Below are positions 61,290 to 64,000 of a stretch of 64,000 nt of DNA, piece after piece. The first letter of the stretch is position 1; every line of letters starts with the position of its first letter. A model generated the notes under the pieces. That model searched no databases and was not told where the DNA came from. It worked only from the letters and a program-made list of their open reading frames with translations. The DNA is from Chryseobacterium sp. G0162 (GTDB taxonomy: Bacteria > Bacteroidota > Bacteroidia > Flavobacteriales > Weeksellaceae): positions 4,264,001 to 4,328,000 of the forward strand of contig NZ_CP033922.1 of assembly GCF_003815715.1 (NCBI RefSeq), given 5' to 3'. The position numbers were made by a program, and so were the translations under genes.

Positions 61290-63299
61290 ATGGAAAATAA
61301 AAACTTAACTCAAAAAAGTATTGATACAGTAAGGGTTCTCTCAGCAGACGCAGTACAGAAAGCAAATTCAGGACATCCGGGAACGCCAATGGCTTTAGCA
61401 CCACTGGGACATTTGTTATGGTCTGAAGTTATGCATTACAGTCCACAAAATCCAGGATGGGCCAATCGGGATAGGTTTGTTCTTTCTTGTGGTCATGCCT
61501 GCATGCTGCAATACTGCTATTTATATTTGACAGGGTATAACGTTACATTAAGTGACATAGAAAATTTCAGACAGCTGCACAGTATTACTGCGGGTCATCC
61601 CGAATATGGGCTCACTCCGGGAATTGAAGTGACGACCGGCCCATTGGGGCAGGGATTTGCGAACGGAGTAGGAATGGCGATCGCTCAGCAATATATGGCA
61701 AAACGTTACAATCAACCGGATTTTAATATTTTTGATTATAAAATTTATGCCATATGCAGTGACGGTGATATAATGGAAGGTGTTTCTGCAGAAGCAGCAT
61801 CGCTTGCCGGACATCTTGGTTTAGGAAATATGATTTATTTCTACGACAGCAACCATATTACGATTGAAGGGAATACTGATCTGGCCTTTGATGAAGATGT
61901 TTCCAGGAGATTTGAAGCGTACGGATGGCATGTACAAAATGTACCGGATATTAATGACCTTGAAGCATTATCCATTGCCATCAGGAATGCACAAAAAGAA
62001 ACAGGACGCCCTTCTTTAATAAAAGTTCGTAGCCATATCGGTTATGGAAGTCCCAATAAACATGATTCGGCGTCAGCACATGGCTCACCTCTGGGAAAAG
62101 AAGAAGTTCGTTTAGTAAAAGAAAATTTCGGATTTGATCCTGAAAAAAGTTTCATCGTGCCTCATGATGTATTGGATTTTTATCGTGAAGCAGGCAGGAA
62201 ATCCTCAGAGAATGAGGATGAATGGAATACCTTGTTTGAACGTTACAAGAAAAAGTATCCTGATCTTGCTGAAGAATACGAGTCTATCTCTTCCGGAAAA
62301 TTACCTCAGGGCTGGGAAGAAAAGCTGCCGGTATTTGAACAAGGGGAAGATATGGCAACCCGTAAGGCTTCTGGTAAAACACTAAATGCGATCGCAGAAT
62401 ATTTACCTCAATTAATAGGCGGTTCAGCAGATTTGTCGCCTTCTACAAATACAGTTCTGGAAGCTTATTCATCATTTTCCACAGCCAACCGGGACGGTCG
62501 TAATTTCCATTTTGGAATCCGCGAGCATGCCATGGGAGCTGTGCTTAACGGAATGGCTTTAAGCAATTATTTAATTCCATACGGCGCAACATTTTTAATA
62601 TTTTCAGATTATATGCGTCCGCCACTTCGGCTTGCAGCGATTATGAAAATACGCCAGATCATGGTCTTTACCCACGATAGTATTGGTCTCGGAGAAGATG
62701 GGACAACGCATCAGCCGGTAGAACAACTGATCGGATTGCGGACTGTTCCGAATATGACCGTTATTCGTCCGGCGGATGCAAACGAAACCGTACATGCATG
62801 GCGGGTTGCGATTGAACACAAAGAAGGACCTGTTGCTATTGCACTGACCAGGCAGGAAATTCCGGTTATCGATCAAAAAAAATATACGGATGCCAAAAAC
62901 CTGGAGAAAGGGGCTTATATTCTTTCAGATTCGGAAGGAGAACCTGATATGATCTTAATTGCCAGTGGATCTGAAGTTCATTTAATTTTGAAAGCTCAGG
63001 AAGAACTGAAGAAAAATAAGATTGACGCCCGTGTGGTAAGCATGCCTTCCTGGAATTTATTTGATCAGCAGGCTGATGCCTATAAAGAAAAGGTTTTACC
63101 CAAAAAAATCCGTAAGCGATTGGCTGTCGAAGCGGGTTCATCAATGGGATGGATGAAATATACAACTGACGATGGTGATATAATCGGAATCGACAAATTT
63201 GGAGAATCTGCACCGGGAGAAGAAATCATGAAAGAATACGGATTTAGCATTGAAAATATAGTACAAAGAGCGGTTGTTTTATTTTCGAAAAACATATAA
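61290..63299 (+). CDS. tkt: Transketolase
   Basis: This enzyme transfers two-carbon units between sugar phosphates in the non-oxidative pentose phosphate pathway, with thiamine diphosphate. The 669 residues are full length. SGHPGTPMALA is at 27-37, the cofactor motif CSDGDIMEGVSAEAASLAGHLGLGN near 155-180, and the transketolase signature in the C-terminal half (THDSIGLGEDGTTHQPVEQL). Together with rpiB downstream it complements the oxidative genes near 12-16 kb. Confidence 0.97.
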   Translation: MENKNLTQKSIDTVRVLSADAVQKANSGHPGTPMALAPLGHLLWSEVMHYSPQNPGWANRDRFVLSCGHACMLQYCYLYLTGYNVTLSDIENFRQLHSITAGHPEYGLTPGIEVTTGPLGQGFANGVGMAIAQQYMAKRYNQPDFNIFDYKIYAICSDGDIMEGVSAEAASLAGHLGLGNMIYFYDSNHITIEGNTDLAFDEDVSRRFEAYGWHVQNVPDINDLEALSIAIRNAQKETGRPSLIKVRSHIGYGSPNKHDSASAHGSPLGKEEVRLVKENFGFDPEKSFIVPHDVLDFYREAGRKSSENEDEWNTLFERYKKKYPDLAEEYESISSGKLPQGWEEKLPVFEQGEDMATRKASGKTLNAIAEYLPQLIGGSADLSPSTNTVLEAYSSFSTANRDGRNFHFGIREHAMGAVLNGMALSNYLIPYGATFLIFSDYMRPPLRLAAIMKIRQIMVFTHDSIGLGEDGTTHQPVEQLIGLRTVPNMTVIRPADANETVHAWRVAIEHKEGPVAIALTRQEIPVIDQKKYTDAKNLEKGAYILSDSEGEPDMILIASGSEVHLILKAQEELKKNKIDARVVSMPSWNLFDQQADAYKEKVLPKKIRKRLAVEAGSSMGWMKYTTDDGDIIGIDKFGESAPGEEIMKEYGFSIENIVQRAVVLFSKNI

Positions 63300-63368
63300 A
63301 TTTTTTACGACCTTAGTATGTATTCTTTACGATGACAAAAATATTTTAGAATTAAATAATAAATTGGA

Positions 63369-63833
63369 ATGTCGGTATTCATAAAAATTGGAATCTGTGC
63401 AGATCACGGTGGTTTTGAACTTAAGGAAAAAATAAAATCTTTTTTGGCTGAAAATCAATTCGAACCGGTAGATTATGGCGCAATGGAGCTTAATAGTGCA
63501 GATGATTTTCCGGATTTTGTAATTCCACTTGCAAAAGCCGTGGCTTCGAAAGAAGTTTTCCGCGGTATTGCAATTTGTGGCAGTGGGGTGGGAGCCTGTG
63601 TTGTTGCCAATAAAATTCCCGGTATTCGGGCCGCATTGATCACAGATTATTTCTCGGCACATCAGGGTGTTGAAGATGATGATATGAATTTAATCTGTCT
63701 CGGCGGACGGGTCACAGGTTATGCAATGGCCGAAGAATTGGTTTTAGCTTTTCTTAATGCAAAATTCATCGGAGCTGAAAGACATCTGCGACGCCTGGGG
63801 AAAATTCGGAATCTGGAAGATCGTCCATCATGA
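63369..63833 (+). CDS. rpiB: Ribose-5-phosphate isomerase B
   Basis: It interconverts ribose-5-phosphate and ribulose-5-phosphate. The 154 residues match the RpiB/LacA family: ADHGG at 11-15, the base-bearing CGSGVGA at 70-76 (Cys70), and NKIPGIRAAL. It lies 69 bases downstream of tkt in the same direction, probably one transcript. Confidence 0.95.
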   Translation: MSVFIKIGICADHGGFELKEKIKSFLAENQFEPVDYGAMELNSADDFPDFVIPLAKAVASKEVFRGIAICGSGVGACVVANKIPGIRAALITDYFSAHQGVEDDDMNLICLGGRVTGYAMAEELVLAFLNAKFIGAERHLRRLGKIRNLEDRPS

Positions 63834-63965
63834 TAAGTGTTTTAAAAGCTTAGTATTCTAAAGCAATCAATGAATGACGGGCTGTTTTTCATATGAAATG
63901 GGTGATGAAAAATTTTAAAAACTAACCTGTTGTTTTAATTTAAGTTTAAAAAAAGTAAATAAAAA

Positions 63966-64000
63966 ATGTCAAAAACTTCAGATACAAAAGTAGACCCTAC
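63966..64000 (+). CDS. Start of a further ORF, truncated by the window end
   Basis: ATG at 63966 opens MSKTSDTKVDP. Only eleven codons are visible. The position after tkt and rpiB suggests another pentose-phosphate or sugar-phosphate gene, but the sequence is too short to say. Confidence 0.4.
   Translation, partial: MSKTSDTKVDP

Overview
The window looks like chromosome from a Chryseobacterium-like flavobacterium (Bacteroidota). It is AT-rich, starts lack strong Shine-Dalgarno sites, several starts have a TTG / TAnnTTTG promoter pair upstream, and the gene families (TonB receptor, DUF3526 permeases, GG-leader peptide, secreted proteins with a shared VGINT N-terminus) are typical of that group. 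The genus is an inference. I see no rRNA, tRNA, CRISPR array, prophage or classical insertion sequence.

Layout. 0.3-3.6 kb: two unrecognised genes, one secreted. 3.6-4.8 kb: a REP-associated tyrosine transposase with its palindromes and a GG-leader bacteriocin-like peptide. 4.8-9.2 kb: a lipoprotein, a serine hydrolase and a large secreted MG2/plug-like protein. 9.4-12.2 kb: YdeI-like, AAA ATPase, PhzF and a membrane protein. 12.4-16.1 kb: oxidative pentose-phosphate operon gnd-zwf-pgl. 16.7-18.1 kb: a C1q-like surface protein. 18.6-25.9 kb: two AraC regulators, two more serine hydrolases and small proteins. 26.2-32.5 kb: a tight operon of Cys/His-rich protein, TonB siderophore-type receptor, two ABC-2 permeases and an ATPase. 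32.7-40.3 kb: Nudix, OmpA lipoprotein, DapB-like reductase, GNAT and MarR, patatin and an EreA/ChaN-like protein. 40.3-42.2 kb: repeat-rich tract around a second VGINT protein. 42.2-46.9 kb: a very AT-rich three-gene block with two HEPN-like proteins, next to an HTH regulator and a perfect 24-bp palindrome. 47.5-49.4 kb: a tandem array of 238-bp units. 49.5-55.5 kb: third VGINT protein, GNATs, LysR, DUF5694 and a CREST-type membrane protein. 56-61 kb: PIG-L deacetylase, a 34-residue membrane ORF, SSS symporter and DUF2911. 61.3 kb to the end: transketolase, RpiB and the start of another ORF.

Three things stand out. (1) At four places a decayed copy of the 3' end of a nearby gene, with its terminator, lies in direct orientation some kilobases away: the 798-residue secreted protein, phzF plus its neighbour, and ompA twice. 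The relic terminators sit where neighbouring genes need one, and one keeps its stem through an apparent compensatory change. (2) Two arrays of one 220-238-bp repeat family lie about 13 kb apart in opposite orientation, and each abuts a copy of a second, roughly 100-nt nested-hairpin element found repeatedly between 33 and 49.5 kb. (3) The 42.2-46.9 kb block (TPR-HEPN protein, second HEPN-like protein, unknown protein, HTH regulator with a perfect palindrome) is a candidate undescribed defence or toxin module.

All calls come from reading the sequence; no database search was run.
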